From assembly GCA_021162205.1 (NCBI GenBank), contig JAGGZE010000044.1, forward strand, positions 1-36,734: DNA of 36,734 nt. The letters run 5' to 3'. The DNA comes from a bacterium (GTDB taxonomy: Bacteria; UBP14; UBA6098; B30-G16). Positions 25,147-35,258 of this stretch are shown one piece after another; within the stretch, counting starts at the first letter, position 1; the number at the start of each line of letters is the position of its first letter. The notes under the pieces are model-generated. The model saw nothing but the letters and a program-made list of their open reading frames with translations, ran no database searches and was not told where the DNA came from. The position numbers were made by a program, and so were the translations under genes.

Positions 25147-26631
25147 ATGAAATATTTCTGGGTAGCAGTCGCAATTTTTATTGCAGCCGCGGTATTTGCG
25201 CAGCCATCGGATATCGACCCACGCTATCGGACTATCGATGAAGTTTTCACCGAAGTTTCCGCACTTGCGGACACATATAGCACGATTTGCTATGTGGAAA
25301 CACTCGGTTTTTCAGCGGTCGATTCTATCCCGATTATCGGTGTAAAACTTTCACATAACGCTTTTCTCGATGAGGATGAAAGCGTCGTTCTAATTGTCGG
25401 TGGACAACATGCAAACGAACCTTCGGGGACCGAAACTGTTATGTGGCTGCTTCACTATTTGACATCTCATTATGGAAGCGTTCCCGATGTTACCCGATGG
25501 CTCGATTCATTGCAATTATGGTTCATCCCTATCGTAAATGTAGATGGTCGACAGATTGTTATGAACGAAAGTTCTCCACATTCTCTAATGTGGCGAAAAA
25601 CAAATCGTGATAATAATGAAAACGGCGAGTTCGATTTCGGGATAGATGGTGTGGACCCGAACAGAAACTATGAATATAAATGGGATGAATACAACGATAC
25701 GCTGTGGTCATCGCCAAACTATAAAGGTCCTTATGTCTGGTCGGAAAATTGTGTGGTTACTGTCCGCGATTTTATCGAACTTTATCGTCCCACAGCGTTA
25801 TTGGATTTGCATTCGCCGGATAGCACAGGCGGGAATAAACTTTGGTTCTGCTGGTTCGATACATCGCTTGGAGCTTACCATAGTGGCGGTTTTCCGCATT
25901 ATCTCAATGTTGCTATGGAACTTGCGGCGAATACAGAAACCGAAATCGATGGTCAGTATTATGAATATACCGCCGCGTATAATATCAAGCCGAAATTGCA
26001 GCTATGGTCTTATTGGTTCACAGGAACTTGCTCGATAATTATGGAAATCACAAACCAATGTTTTTGGACTGGCGATACTGTAGATACAGTCGCTGCGAGA
26101 GTTGGCAGAGGACTTTTCTATATATTCGATAGAATGTTCTATGCTGGGCTTGTGGTTAAGGCGTTCGATAGCGAGAACTCGTTACCATTGTGTGCAGAGA
26201 TTATTATCGATGGTGTAACCGATACGACTTTCCCTGCACGGCTTTGCGACTATCATGGCAGATTTCATAGGTTTTTGTATCCTGGAACTTATACGGTTCA
26301 TATTAAATACGATACATTGGAGCAGGTTTTTGAAAATATTTCGATTAACAACGATAGCAATACATATATCGAAGCGGATTTCCCCGGTGCAAATGTAAAA
26401 GAAATAGTGCAGAATAGCGATTGCGATATAAAATTATTTGCGGATAAAGTATTTTTCACTGCTTTTCGCGGGACTGTCGAGATATTCGATGTTATCGGTC
26501 ATAAGGTTTTCGAGAAAAAATTTGATAGAAGTTTAGAAATACTTCGCAATCGATTTCCCGAAGGAGTTTATTTTGCAAGATTAACCACGAATTCCAAAAC
26601 GATAAAGAAAAAATTTATCGCGATAAAGTAA
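25147..26631 (+). CDS. Secreted M14 zinc carboxypeptidase with C-terminal sorting-like domain
   Basis: 'VGGQHANEPSGTETVMWLLHYL' (HxxE), 'DGVDPNRNYEYKWDE', 'LLDLHSPDSTGG', 'SIIMEITNQ'; C-terminal 'VEIFDVIGHKVFEKKF...FPEGVYFARLTTNSKTIKKKFIAIK'. Confidence 0.88.
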   Translation: MKYFWVAVAIFIAAAVFAQPSDIDPRYRTIDEVFTEVSALADTYSTICYVETLGFSAVDSIPIIGVKLSHNAFLDEDESVVLIVGGQHANEPSGTETVMWLLHYLTSHYGSVPDVTRWLDSLQLWFIPIVNVDGRQIVMNESSPHSLMWRKTNRDNNENGEFDFGIDGVDPNRNYEYKWDEYNDTLWSSPNYKGPYVWSENCVVTVRDFIELYRPTALLDLHSPDSTGGNKLWFCWFDTSLGAYHSGGFPHYLNVAMELAANTETEIDGQYYEYTAAYNIKPKLQLWSYWFTGTCSIIMEITNQCFWTGDTVDTVAARVGRGLFYIFDRMFYAGLVVKAFDSENSLPLCAEIIIDGVTDTTFPARLCDYHGRFHRFLYPGTYTVHIKYDTLEQVFENISINNDSNTYIEADFPGANVKEIVQNSDCDIKLFADKVFFTAFRGTVEIFDVIGHKVFEKKFDRSLEILRNRFPEGVYFARLTTNSKTIKKKFIAIK

Positions 26632-26714
26632 AAATCAGGTTTTAAATTCTGTGAACAAATTTTGATAGATTATTTTAAACAATAGATGATATTATAATTA
26701 TTCTATAAATTTTA

Positions 26715-26738
26715 CCTCGCTTCTGCGAGGTTTTTTTT
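26715..26738 (+). terminator. Intrinsic terminator
   Basis: CCTCGC-TTCT-GCGAGG followed by T8. Confidence 0.9.
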
Positions 26739-26814
26739 ATAAATTTTGTTTGCAATTTTGGTTGTTGGAAATATAATTTAACAATCGAGAATCTTTTTAG
26801 TAGAAAGGATAAAA

Positions 26815-27978
26815 ATGAAAATTTCCGCTCTCGCTCGTTCGCTCCATTCGAGCCCTACTCTATCGCTTTCTGCGAAAGCACGAGCAATGAAAGCTCGTGG
26901 AATCGATGTTATCGCTTTATCCGCAGGGGAACTCGATTTTTCTCCGCCCGATGTCGTTGTCGAGGCTGCTGAAAAATCTATCGAAGCGGGCAATATCAAA
27001 TATACCGCCGCAATCGGTATGCCGAAATTGCGTGAATCTGTCGCAAAACGATATTCGCAAAAATATAGTGCATCGATAGACGCACAAAATATCGCTATAA
27101 CTGTCGGCGCAAAACAGGCATTAGCGAATACTTTGCTGGCGCTTATCGAACCGGGCGACGAGGTTATAATCCCTGCGCCATATTGGGTCAGCTATCCAGA
27201 GATGGTAGAATTAGCTCGTGGGAAAGCCGTATTTGTCGAAACTACTGCCGGGAAAAATTTCCATCTCGAACCAGAAAAGTTTGAAAATGCGATATCTGAA
27301 AAGACGAGGATTTTAATGTTGAATTCTCCATCTAATCCGACCGGTGCTGTCTATTCCGAATCCGAATTGACCGAAATTTTCGAGATAGCGAAACGACATA
27401 ATATCATAATTCTCGCCGATGAAATCTATGAGGATTTAATTCTCGATGGCGAATTCTTTTCGTTTCTTCAATTCCATGAGAATATATTCGATAATGTCGT
27501 TGTTATAAGTGGAATATCCAAAACATTTGCAATGACGGGCTGGCGAATCGGCTGGGCGATTGCCGCTCCCGAACTTATATCGGCACTCGGCAGAATTCAG
27601 GGACACCAGACATCGAATTCCTGCACGATTTCGCAATATGCGGCGATTGCTGCACTCGAGAAAGCGAATGATTTTGCTCCTAAAATCGTAAGGGAAATTA
27701 GAAAAAGGCGAGATGTCGCAATCGAAATGCTCTCTCAAATACCCGGTTTTAAACCTGTCAAACCCGCCGGTGCATTCTATATTTTCTGCGATGTTAAAGA
27801 TGCTCTCGGCAAAAAATTTTCATCGTCGGCAAAATTATCTGAATTTCTGTTGGAAAATGCTCATGTCGCCGCTGTTCCTGGTGAAGCTTTCGGTATCGAG
27901 GGTTATTTGAGAATTTCGATTGCAGCGAGTATGAAGAATATAGCAGAAGCTATCACTCGAATAAAAAATACTATTTGA
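26815..27978 (+). CDS. aspC: Class I pyridoxal-phosphate aminotransferase (aspartate aminotransferase-like)
   Basis: 'YTAAIGMPKLRESVAKRY', 'NSPSNPTGAVYSESELTEIFEIAKRHNIIILADEIYEDL', 'ISGISKTFAMTGWRIGWAIA'. Confidence 0.92.
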   Translation: MKISALARSLHSSPTLSLSAKARAMKARGIDVIALSAGELDFSPPDVVVEAAEKSIEAGNIKYTAAIGMPKLRESVAKRYSQKYSASIDAQNIAITVGAKQALANTLLALIEPGDEVIIPAPYWVSYPEMVELARGKAVFVETTAGKNFHLEPEKFENAISEKTRILMLNSPSNPTGAVYSESELTEIFEIAKRHNIIILADEIYEDLILDGEFFSFLQFHENIFDNVVVISGISKTFAMTGWRIGWAIAAPELISALGRIQGHQTSNSCTISQYAAIAALEKANDFAPKIVREIRKRRDVAIEMLSQIPGFKPVKPAGAFYIFCDVKDALGKKFSSSAKLSEFLLENAHVAAVPGEAFGIEGYLRISIAASMKNIAEAITRIKNTI

Positions 27979-27991
27979 AATATTTGAGGGC

Positions 27992-28013
27992 AACCTCTTT
28001 TCCAAAAGAGGTT
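27992..28013. terminator. Perfect inverted repeat between the aminotransferase and pyrH genes
   Basis: AACCTCTTTT-CC-AAAAGAGGTT, flanked by AGGG...CCCT. Confidence 0.6.
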
Positions 28014-28052
28014 ACTCCCTGAAAATTCATCAATTTAAATCGAGGTAAAATT

Positions 28053-28775
28053 ATGGCTATTTATAAACGAGTATTATTAAAACTTTCGGGCGAGATTCTC
28101 GGCGGTGGTAAGGGTCATGGAATCGACCCGAATTCTATTCTGCGAATCGTAAAAGAAATATCGGAGGTTAAAAATTCCGGTGTCGATGTCGCTATCGTTG
28201 TCGGTGGAGGAAATATTTTTCGTGGACTTTCGGGAACCGAACTCGGTTTCGATAGGGTCGCTGGCGATTATATGGGTATGCTCGCTACTGTGATAAATGC
28301 TTTATCGCTGCAGGTTGTTTTAGAGGGAATCGGTGTTCATACGAGAGTATTATCGGCGATTATTGTCGAGCAAGTTTGTGAACCATTCATCCGAAGGCGA
28401 GCTATTCGTCATCTGGAAAAGGGAAGAGTTATCGTGCTTGCTGGCGGAACTGGAAATCCATATTTCACAACCGACACTGCGGCGGCTCTTCGCGCTGTCG
28501 AAATCGGTGCCGATGTCATTCTAAAAGGAACGAAAGTCGATGGCGTATATTCCGCAGACCCTGTTGTTCAACCCGATGCCCAAAGATTCGATTTCATCAC
28601 TTATGAAGATGTTCTGACGAAAAACCTTAAAGTTATGGATGCTACTGCAATAGCTATGGCTCGCGAGAATAATATCCCGATTATGATTTTCGATATAACA
28701 AAACCCGGGAATCTTATGCATGTGATAGATGGCGAAAATATTGGAACTCAAGTCAGCGAAAAAAACGAGGTATAA
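28053..28775 (+). CDS. pyrH: Uridylate kinase (UMP kinase)
   Basis: '[22 protein letters not shown]', '[13 protein letters not shown]', '[16 protein letters not shown]', '[41 protein letters not shown]'. Confidence 0.96.
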   Translation: MAIYKRVLLKLSGEILGGGKGHGIDPNSILRIVKEISEVKNSGVDVAIVVGGGNIFRGLSGTELGFDRVAGDYMGMLATVINALSLQVVLEGIGVHTRVLSAIIVEQVCEPFIRRRAIRHLEKGRVIVLAGGTGNPYFTTDTAAALRAVEIGADVILKGTKVDGVYSADPVVQPDAQRFDFITYEDVLTKNLKVMDATAIAMARENNIPIMIFDITKPGNLMHVIDGENIGTQVSEKNEV

Positions 28776-28778
28776 ATT

Positions 28779-29654
28779 ATGCGGTGTTTTAATAGAAATG
28801 CAATTATAAAAATCTTGCTATTACTTATTTCGATTGGTGTTTCTTCGATATCGGCGCAATCGAATTATTCGAAAATTCCATTTGCGAGTTATCTGATGTT
28901 GCCTGTTTCTGCCGAGGATGAGGCATTAGGCGGCGTTAAACCATCGTTCTGGAATAGTCCCGCAATCGATGCCGATGTGAACGATTATGTTCGCGGTGGA
29001 TACCGCAATCGTTTCGGTATTTTCAACGATGAATATATTACAGGAGAATTGTTATTCGGCAAATTTTCGACTTTTTCGCAATTAGGAATTACATCTGTGT
29101 CTGATATCGAAGGGAGAGAATTTGCGACATCCGACCCCGATTATCTGTTTTCTGCGAATCGAGCAAATTTATTGCTCGGTGGAAATTTTAGATGGAAATA
29201 TTTTGCGATAGGACTTGCATACAGACATATATATGAAAATATCGAACTGCGAAAATTCGATGCGAACACATTTTCGGGCGGTTTCGGTTTCTCATACAAA
29301 AGTCTTATCGTTAGTGTTTCCGCCGTGGATTGCGGTGCAATGCAACCATATTTTGATTATGAATATCCTGCACCAACTATATATCGAGCGCAAACTTGGT
29401 ATTCGTATAGGTTTCTATCCGCTGGTGCTGGATTTTTCAAGCCCGATATGACAAAACTCTATGGAGCGGCTGCTATCGAGGCATCCCCGACCGATTGGCT
29501 GAAACTGCAAAGTTCGTATACATTTTTGCACGATAGTCGTTCGTTCGCATTTGGAACAGAATTCGACTGGAACGATATAGAATTGAATTATGCACTGACT
29601 TTTATGGGCGACCTCGGCGATGTCCATTCTGTTTCGTTCGGGTATAAATTTTGA
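28779..29654 (+). CDS. Outer-membrane beta-barrel protein, possibly PorV/PorQ-like
   Basis: Signal peptide; 'FASYLMLPVSAEDEALGGVKPSFWNSPAIDAD' followed by beta-rich sequence; 3 nt after pyrH. Confidence 0.6.
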   Translation: MRCFNRNAIIKILLLLISIGVSSISAQSNYSKIPFASYLMLPVSAEDEALGGVKPSFWNSPAIDADVNDYVRGGYRNRFGIFNDEYITGELLFGKFSTFSQLGITSVSDIEGREFATSDPDYLFSANRANLLLGGNFRWKYFAIGLAYRHIYENIELRKFDANTFSGGFGFSYKSLIVSVSAVDCGAMQPYFDYEYPAPTIYRAQTWYSYRFLSAGAGFFKPDMTKLYGAAAIEASPTDWLKLQSSYTFLHDSRSFAFGTEFDWNDIELNYALTFMGDLGDVHSVSFGYKF

Positions 29655-29688
29655 TAATCGATAATTCATTTAAATTTAAAAGATTATT

Positions 29689-31827
29689 ATGAAAATTTTA
29701 TTCATTTTTTTAACTTTATTTTCCACATTATTTGCCCAATACAAATGGGTGCTGCCATCGTCACATATGATGACATCGAGTTTCGCCGAGTTTCGAGTCG
29801 GGCATTTTCATGCAGGGATAGATTTACACGCTCCTGTCGGGATGCCGATTGTCGCTCCCGCCGATGGATGGGTGCAAAGAGTTTCGATTTCACCATGGGG
29901 GTATGGAAAAGCGCTATATTTCGTATTCGATGATAGTCTAACAGCGGTTTTCGGACATCTTTCGCGTTATGCTAAAAAGGTTCAAAATCGAGTCGTATCC
30001 GAGCAATACAAGAAAAAAAGTTCGATTGTGAATCTATATTTCAAAAAAAATGAAAATAGTTTCAAAGCTGGCGATGTCATAGCATATACTGGAAAAACAG
30101 GTGTCGGTCTGCCGCATCTTCATTTTGAAACAAGGCGAGGGCTGAAAACTCTTGTTTCACCATTTCACTATGGGTTTACTTCACCCGATACATTTGCTCC
30201 TACGATTGTGAGAATAGCGGTAGTTCCACTTTCGCAGGATGCCTGGGTCGAAGAAAGTCTTTTACCATTGATTATTAAATCGGGAGATGATTATTATTCG
30301 CGGAAAAAGCCTGTTAGGTTCTGGGGTAAAATTGGATTCGCATTGGATTTTTTTGACAAAACAAGTTCTGAAAATTCAAATCGTCTTGGAGTTAGATTTC
30401 TCGAACTGTTTCTCGATGGCGAAAAGATATTTTCCTGCGATTACGATTCATTTAAAATAAGTGAAACGAGAAATATCGGTTTTCTATATGATGGTGGACT
30501 CGAGTATCTTTATCATTCTCGATTTCATAGATTATTCGTGAAGGATTCATTGAAAATAACGCAATTTGCGGGTAATAAACCCAATGCTGGAATTTTAGAT
30601 GGCTCGATTCTTACATCGAGAATTCATAGTTTGCGTATAAGACTCGAGGATTTTACTGGCAATGTTACGGAGGAAACGCTTTCGATTATACCATCGCCTG
30701 TGGAGGATGTGTCGTTGCAGTTTATATATAACGATTCTGGGGAAGCGATGGTAACTGTGCTCGGCGATACGGATGACCTCGCTATTCAGTTTTGCAAAAA
30801 GGGTGAAAATAAATTTCATACTATCGCTCAAAATAAGAAATCGATTCCATTGAATAATAGAAATGGTTTTTTCCGCCCTATCGGTTTGGGTTCGCGACAG
30901 ATTTATTCATTCATTTTGGGAACGATGGAGGAACAGAAATATCGTTCTGAGCAGTGTTCGCTTTTTGTAATGGAGGATTTTCTATATTATCTCGATAAAC
31001 TCGATATCCCGCCTGTTTGCGTTCCCGAATTCGCAATTTCGGGTATTTCGATAGAATATCAAATGCTAACGCCGACAAAATGGCTGTTGAGGCATAATTC
31101 GGCAGAATTGGAGCAAAATATTTTACCCGCTGTGGAGGTTTTTCTCGGAGACCCCGAATTTCCGTATGCAAAACTCGGTGAATTCAGTCCTGTTCTTTGT
31201 CTAATGGGATTCTGGACTGAAAGTAAAGAATCGAGCAAATTGTGGAAAACCGCTCTCCGAATTCCCGGTGATGCTCTATATAGTTCTACTGCGATATATA
31301 ATTGGTTCGAACCTGTGCGAGGCGAAAATATAGCGAGTTCGCTGTTTCATTATCTTCCAGATTGGCTTTATTTCAAAGAACCTGCCAGCATTGTCTTTGA
31401 ACCGACTGCTAAAAATTCTTTGCCCGATGATAGTTTGAAAAAATTGTGCATCGTGAGATGGTGGAACAATAATTGGTATTATGTGCCATCGAAATTAAAG
31501 GGTAGACAAATTATCGCAAAAGTTCGTGCATTGGGAAGTTTCGCATTGCAGTGGGATTTTGAACCGCCGATAGCGAAATTGCTTTCCGCCGATGCCGATA
31601 CGATTGTGCTTTCTGTGAACGATAATCTTTCAGGTTTCGGTGCGGGAAATTTACCGACAGCATATATCGATTCCGTATGGACACTCGCCGAATACGACCC
31701 CGAAGGCAAAACTATTACTATCCTTCCGCATAATCCATTAGACAAGGGAAAACATAGTCTAAAAATTCTCGCTATAGATAGAGCCGAAAACAAATTCGAG
31801 AATGATTGGGAGATAAAAATCCCATAA
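29689..31827 (+). CDS. Secreted M23 family metallopeptidase
   Basis: 'SSFAEFRVGHFHAGIDLHAPVGMPIVAPADGWVQRV', 'TAVFGHLSRYAKKVQ', 'AYTGKTGVGLPHLHFETRRG' (HxxxD and HxH). Confidence 0.88.
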   Translation: MKILFIFLTLFSTLFAQYKWVLPSSHMMTSSFAEFRVGHFHAGIDLHAPVGMPIVAPADGWVQRVSISPWGYGKALYFVFDDSLTAVFGHLSRYAKKVQNRVVSEQYKKKSSIVNLYFKKNENSFKAGDVIAYTGKTGVGLPHLHFETRRGLKTLVSPFHYGFTSPDTFAPTIVRIAVVPLSQDAWVEESLLPLIIKSGDDYYSRKKPVRFWGKIGFALDFFDKTSSENSNRLGVRFLELFLDGEKIFSCDYDSFKISETRNIGFLYDGGLEYLYHSRFHRLFVKDSLKITQFAGNKPNAGILDGSILTSRIHSLRIRLEDFTGNVTEETLSIIPSPVEDVSLQFIYNDSGEAMVTVLGDTDDLAIQFCKKGENKFHTIAQNKKSIPLNNRNGFFRPIGLGSRQIYSFILGTMEEQKYRSEQCSLFVMEDFLYYLDKLDIPPVCVPEFAISGISIEYQMLTPTKWLLRHNSAELEQNILPAVEVFLGDPEFPYAKLGEFSPVLCLMGFWTESKESSKLWKTALRIPGDALYSSTAIYNWFEPVRGENIASSLFHYLPDWLYFKEPASIVFEPTAKNSLPDDSLKKLCIVRWWNNNWYYVPSKLKGRQIIAKVRALGSFALQWDFEPPIAKLLSADADTIVLSVNDNLSGFGAGNLPTAYIDSVWTLAEYDPEGKTITILPHNPLDKGKHSLKILAIDRAENKFENDWEIKIP

Positions 31828-31835
31828 ATAATATA

Positions 31836-32192
31836 TCACGGGATGGTTTTACATCCTCGAATTGTGAATATTGAATCTAATGTTACTATCACCGAATCTC
31901 CCTCGCTCCATATTGGATTGACTGTTATGTATAAGGAATCGGTTGTGCCGGAAATATCCAGAACCGGCGGCGATGTTACAGTCGTGTCCAAACCATTTAC
32001 TTCGATGGTGAAATAGAGTTCCGATGGGTCGGGTGAATCGATGTGAGTAGTATCGACCACGATGAACGAAACGGGAAACGGCTCGCACGATACGAAACTC
32101 ATGAGTGGAACGGGGCACCAGAGTTTTGTTTTAAGTCCATAGCAGCAGGGGATTCGGAAAGATACTGCGAGTCCTTCGATGGATAAGTTGTG
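31836..32192 (-). pseudogene. Fragment of a secreted FN3-like surface protein
   Basis: Open frame back to a TAA near 32200 with no plausible start; encodes 'GLAVSFRIPCCYGLKTKLWCPVPLMSFVSCEPFPVSFIVVDTTHIDSPDPSELYFTIEVNG...LYITVNPIWSEGDSVIVTLDSI'. Confidence 0.5.
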
Positions 32193-32195
32193 GGA

Positions 32196-32378
32196 TTAGC
32201 ATTGTTGACCCAACTCCTTGCAAATAACCTCGACGATGATATTCTCGATTTCGCTATGTTTGGGGACTGCAGCGCCGCGCTCCGTTTTAGAATTCCAGAA
32301 AATCGTGTGTTGTTTCCCCTCACGAGATATTTTGCAGCCATGACTGTGCAAATATTTAAGCAATTGAATACGCTTCAT
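32196..32378 (-). CDS. hicA: HicA-type toxin (mRNA interferase)
   Basis: 'MKRIQLLKYLHSHGCKISREGKQHTIFWNSKTERGAAVPKHSEIENIIVEVICKELG' has HicA length and motifs, including the central His. Confidence 0.85.
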   Translation of the reverse strand: MKRIQLLKYLHSHGCKISREGKQHTIFWNSKTERGAAVPKHSEIENIIVEVICKELGQQC

Positions 32379-32571
32379 ACTGCAACTTGCATAGGTTCAG
32401 TTTGCTCCATAGAATAGTTACTTTTCTCATCCTATATTCATCGACAAGCTCCTCGACAGCTTCGCGAATTTCCTCGATTGTCTTGCCCTGTCCAGTTGCG
32501 CCGGGAAGTTCGGCGGCAAATCCTGCATAACCGCTATCAACCGAATATATGACAGGAGTTATTTCTCCTAT
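32375..32571 (-). pseudogene. hicB: HicB-like antitoxin with missing start codon and frameshift
   Basis: Translation by hand: 'IGEITPVIYSVDSGYAGFAAELPGATGQGKTIEEIREAVEELVDEY' in one frame; 'DEKSNYSMEQTEPMQVAV*' in another, ending with an ATGA overlap on hicA. SD CCTCCTC complement at 32579-32585 precedes ATA rather than ATG. Confidence 0.65.
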
Positions 32572-32599
32572 TTTTATTCCTCCTCGTTTTTGTTTCCAC

Positions 32600-32734
32600 T
32601 TAATTTATTGTTTTATACTGAATAGTCAACCAAAATATTATCACTGCTGTGTGTAAGGGCTTATCGAATACGCCAAATATAAAAATTAGAATCGTAAAAA
32701 CATAAAATAATATACTCGATATAATTCTTCTCAT
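32600..32734 (-). CDS. Possible small membrane protein (44 aa)
   Basis: 'MRRIISSILFYVFTILIFIFGVFDKPLHTAVIIFWLTIQYKTIN'; hydrophobic, purine-rich stretch upstream of the ATG. Confidence 0.3.
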   Translation of the reverse strand: MRRIISSILFYVFTILIFIFGVFDKPLHTAVIIFWLTIQYKTIN

Positions 32735-32763
32735 AATATCCTTTTCTTCTTTCACTAAAATAC

Positions 32764-32815
32764 AATAAATTTTTACAAATGTCAAATAGAATAAATTTTT
32801 ACAAATGTCAAATAG
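32764..32815. repeat. Perfect 26-nt tandem duplication
   Basis: AATAAATTTTTACAAATGTCAAATAG at 32764-32789 and 32790-32815. Confidence 0.95.
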
Positions 32816-32924
32816 AAATCGTGTCAGAATTCCCATAGAGTGAGTAATACTCGAATAAAAAATATCCTCGCACAAACTTCAAATCGGTAGCATATTTCAT
32901 AAAATTCTGAAGGAGAATATTTTT

Positions 32925-34262
32925 ATGGAAAAAGTTCTAATTGCAAATAGAGGCGAAATTGCCTTGCGGGTGATTCGCGCCTGTATCGAACTCGGGATTA
33001 AGACAGTTGCGGTATATTCCGAAGCCGACCGCGATAGTCTTCACACCTGGCTTGCCGATGAGGATATTTGTATCGGGAAAGCTCGTGCAACCGAATCGTA
33101 TCTCGACCCGAGAAGAATAATTTCTGCGGCGGTTGTTACCGGTGCCGATGCTATACATCCCGGTTATGGTTTTCTCGCCGAGAATGCAGATTTCGCCGAG
33201 ATGTGCGAGGAACACGGTATAACATTTATCGGACCAACTGCCGAACAAATCCGTTCGATGGGCGATAAGGCACAGGCGAAAAAATTGATGCGGGAAGCCG
33301 ATGTTCCGACAACTCCTGGCAGCGAAGGTCTTGTCGAGGAACTCGACGATGCGATTCAGATTACGAAGGAAATCGGCTATCCTGTGATAATCAAAGCCAC
33401 AGCGGGCGGTGGCGGCAAGGGAATGCGTATCGCAAACGATGAAAACGAGTTGATTAAAAATTTCGAGATGGCTCGTGTCGAAGCCGGTGCGGCATTTGGA
33501 AATTCGGGTGTGTATATCGAAAAATTCATCGTGAATCCACATCATATCGAGGTGCAGCTGCTCGGCGATGGACAGGGCAATGTAATTCATCTCGGTGAGC
33601 GCGATTGCTCCATTCAGCGAAGACATCAGAAGTTAATCGAGGAATCGCCATCTCCGATTGTAGATGATGAGTTGCGAGCGAAGCTCGGTAATGCTGCGGT
33701 TTTGGGAGCAAAGAAAATAAATTACCGCGGTGCAGGCACAATCGAGTTTCTTGTCGATGATGATAAAAATTTCTACTTTATGGAGATGAATACGAGAATT
33801 CAAGTCGAACATCCTGTCAGCGAGATGATTAGCGAAATCGACCTTGTGAAAGAGCAGTTGCGAGTGGCGAGCGGTCAGAAATTGCGGTTCACTCAAAATG
33901 ATATTCATTTCCGTGGGCACGCTATCGAGACCAGAATCAATGCGGAAAACCCATTTGATAATTTTATGCCATCTCCTGGTAAAATCACGAGTTTCCATAT
34001 CCCCGGCGGACTCGGTGTCCGTGTCGATACTCATGCCTATGCCGGGTATATTATTCCACCGTATTACGATTCGATGATTGCGAAACTTATAGTCTGGGGC
34101 GAAGACCGAGCCGAGGCAATCGCTCGAATGCAAAGAGCATTGCAGGAATTCATTGTCGAGGGAATAAAAACCACTATTCCATTCCATCAAAAAGTTATGC
34201 AGGACAAAAGATTTAGAGATGGCAAATTCGACACGGGATTTTTAGACGATTTTGAACTATAA
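32925..34262 (+). CDS. accC: Acetyl-CoA carboxylase biotin carboxylase subunit
   Basis: '[38 protein letters not shown]', '[13 protein letters not shown]', '[20 protein letters not shown]', '[16 protein letters not shown]'. Confidence 0.96.
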   Translation: MEKVLIANRGEIALRVIRACIELGIKTVAVYSEADRDSLHTWLADEDICIGKARATESYLDPRRIISAAVVTGADAIHPGYGFLAENADFAEMCEEHGITFIGPTAEQIRSMGDKAQAKKLMREADVPTTPGSEGLVEELDDAIQITKEIGYPVIIKATAGGGGKGMRIANDENELIKNFEMARVEAGAAFGNSGVYIEKFIVNPHHIEVQLLGDGQGNVIHLGERDCSIQRRHQKLIEESPSPIVDDELRAKLGNAAVLGAKKINYRGAGTIEFLVDDDKNFYFMEMNTRIQVEHPVSEMISEIDLVKEQLRVASGQKLRFTQNDIHFRGHAIETRINAENPFDNFMPSPGKITSFHIPGGLGVRVDTHAYAGYIIPPYYDSMIAKLIVWGEDRAEAIARMQRALQEFIVEGIKTTIPFHQKVMQDKRFRDGKFDTGFLDDFEL

Positions 34263-34283
34263 TTGCTTATACTAAAAAATATT

Positions 34284-35258
34284 ATGGCAGATTGGCATAG
34301 TAAAATTTCTAAATTATTCACGGCGGACCTTCACTGCGATGCGTTGTCATCGGTTAAAAATGGTGCCGTTTTAGCTGGACGACGCACAAAAGGTCATTTC
34401 GATTTGGTCAGAATGGCCGAGGGTGGAATATGGGCTGAAATCCTGTCGATTTTCGTTCATCCCAAATGGATACCCAAAATATTCTGGTGGCGAGCCGTTC
34501 TCAAACAAATTGTTCGGCTGGAACAATTTATCGAAGCGGGTGATGGCAAAGTTAAATTGGCTCGTTCTCCCGCAGATTTAATCGATAATTTTAATAATGA
34601 CATTCGCTCGGTTATTCTTGAAATCGAGGGTTTGCATTCAATCGAACAAAATCCCGATAAATTGGTTGAATTATGGGATATGGGAGTTAGAATTTTCACT
34701 TTGACCTGGAATAATTCGAATCGATTTGCACATTCGGCGGTGGAAAATCAGGATGCTGGACTTACCGACGATGGCAGAGCGATTGCGAGAAAAATTACCG
34801 AACTCGGCGGGATAGTCGACCTGTCACATTCATCCGACCAGACATTTTACGATATACTAAATTTAGGAATTGTTCCGATGCTATCACATTCCTGTGTGCG
34901 TAAATTGAAAAATTCATCTCGCAATGCCACAGATGATATGATTCAAAAACTCGGCGAGGTCGGTGGAATTATCGGAATAAATTTTTTTGCTGGATTTCTT
35001 TCGACAAAGAGTTATTCTAATGTTTCGAGTGAGGATATTGTTCGGCATATAGTTGAGATTATCGATATTGCAGGGGAAAATGTTTCAGCGATGGGTTCAG
35101 ATTTCGATGGTGTCAGTTATTTACCGAACGATATTGCCGATGCTGGTTCGTTCTATAAAATAGCTGAAACTATGGAACAGCATGATATTGAATTCGATAC
35201 AATCGAGAAAGTAATGGGTAATAATTTTTTAAATTATTGGATAGCAAGGAGCAAATAA
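34284..35258 (+). CDS. Membrane dipeptidase (renal dipeptidase-like, M19)
   Basis: 'TADLHCDAL', 'LEIEGLHSIEQ', 'IFTLTWNNSNRFAHSA', 'GLTDDGRAIARKITELGGIVDLSHSSDQTF', 'LSHSCVRKL', 'MGSDFDGV'. ATG at 34284 preferred over the TTG at 34263. Confidence 0.9.
   Translation: MADWHSKISKLFTADLHCDALSSVKNGAVLAGRRTKGHFDLVRMAEGGIWAEILSIFVHPKWIPKIFWWRAVLKQIVRLEQFIEAGDGKVKLARSPADLIDNFNNDIRSVILEIEGLHSIEQNPDKLVELWDMGVRIFTLTWNNSNRFAHSAVENQDAGLTDDGRAIARKITELGGIVDLSHSSDQTFYDILNLGIVPMLSHSCVRKLKNSSRNATDDMIQKLGEVGGIIGINFFAGFLSTKSYSNVSSEDIVRHIVEIIDIAGENVSAMGSDFDGVSYLPNDIADAGSFYKIAETMEQHDIEFDTIEKVMGNNFLNYWIARSK

Noticed and set aside
32099-32341. 80-aa minus-strand ORF overlapping hicA
   Set aside because: Out of frame with the well-supported HicA; no motif.
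32937-33626. 229-aa minus-strand ORF (and 33633-34190, 185 aa)
   Set aside because: Fully antisense to accC, whose protein is clearly conserved; shadow ORFs.
32925-34262. accC without adjacent accB as an anomaly
   Set aside because: Stand-alone biotin carboxylase genes occur in many bacteria; not informative without the rest of the genome.
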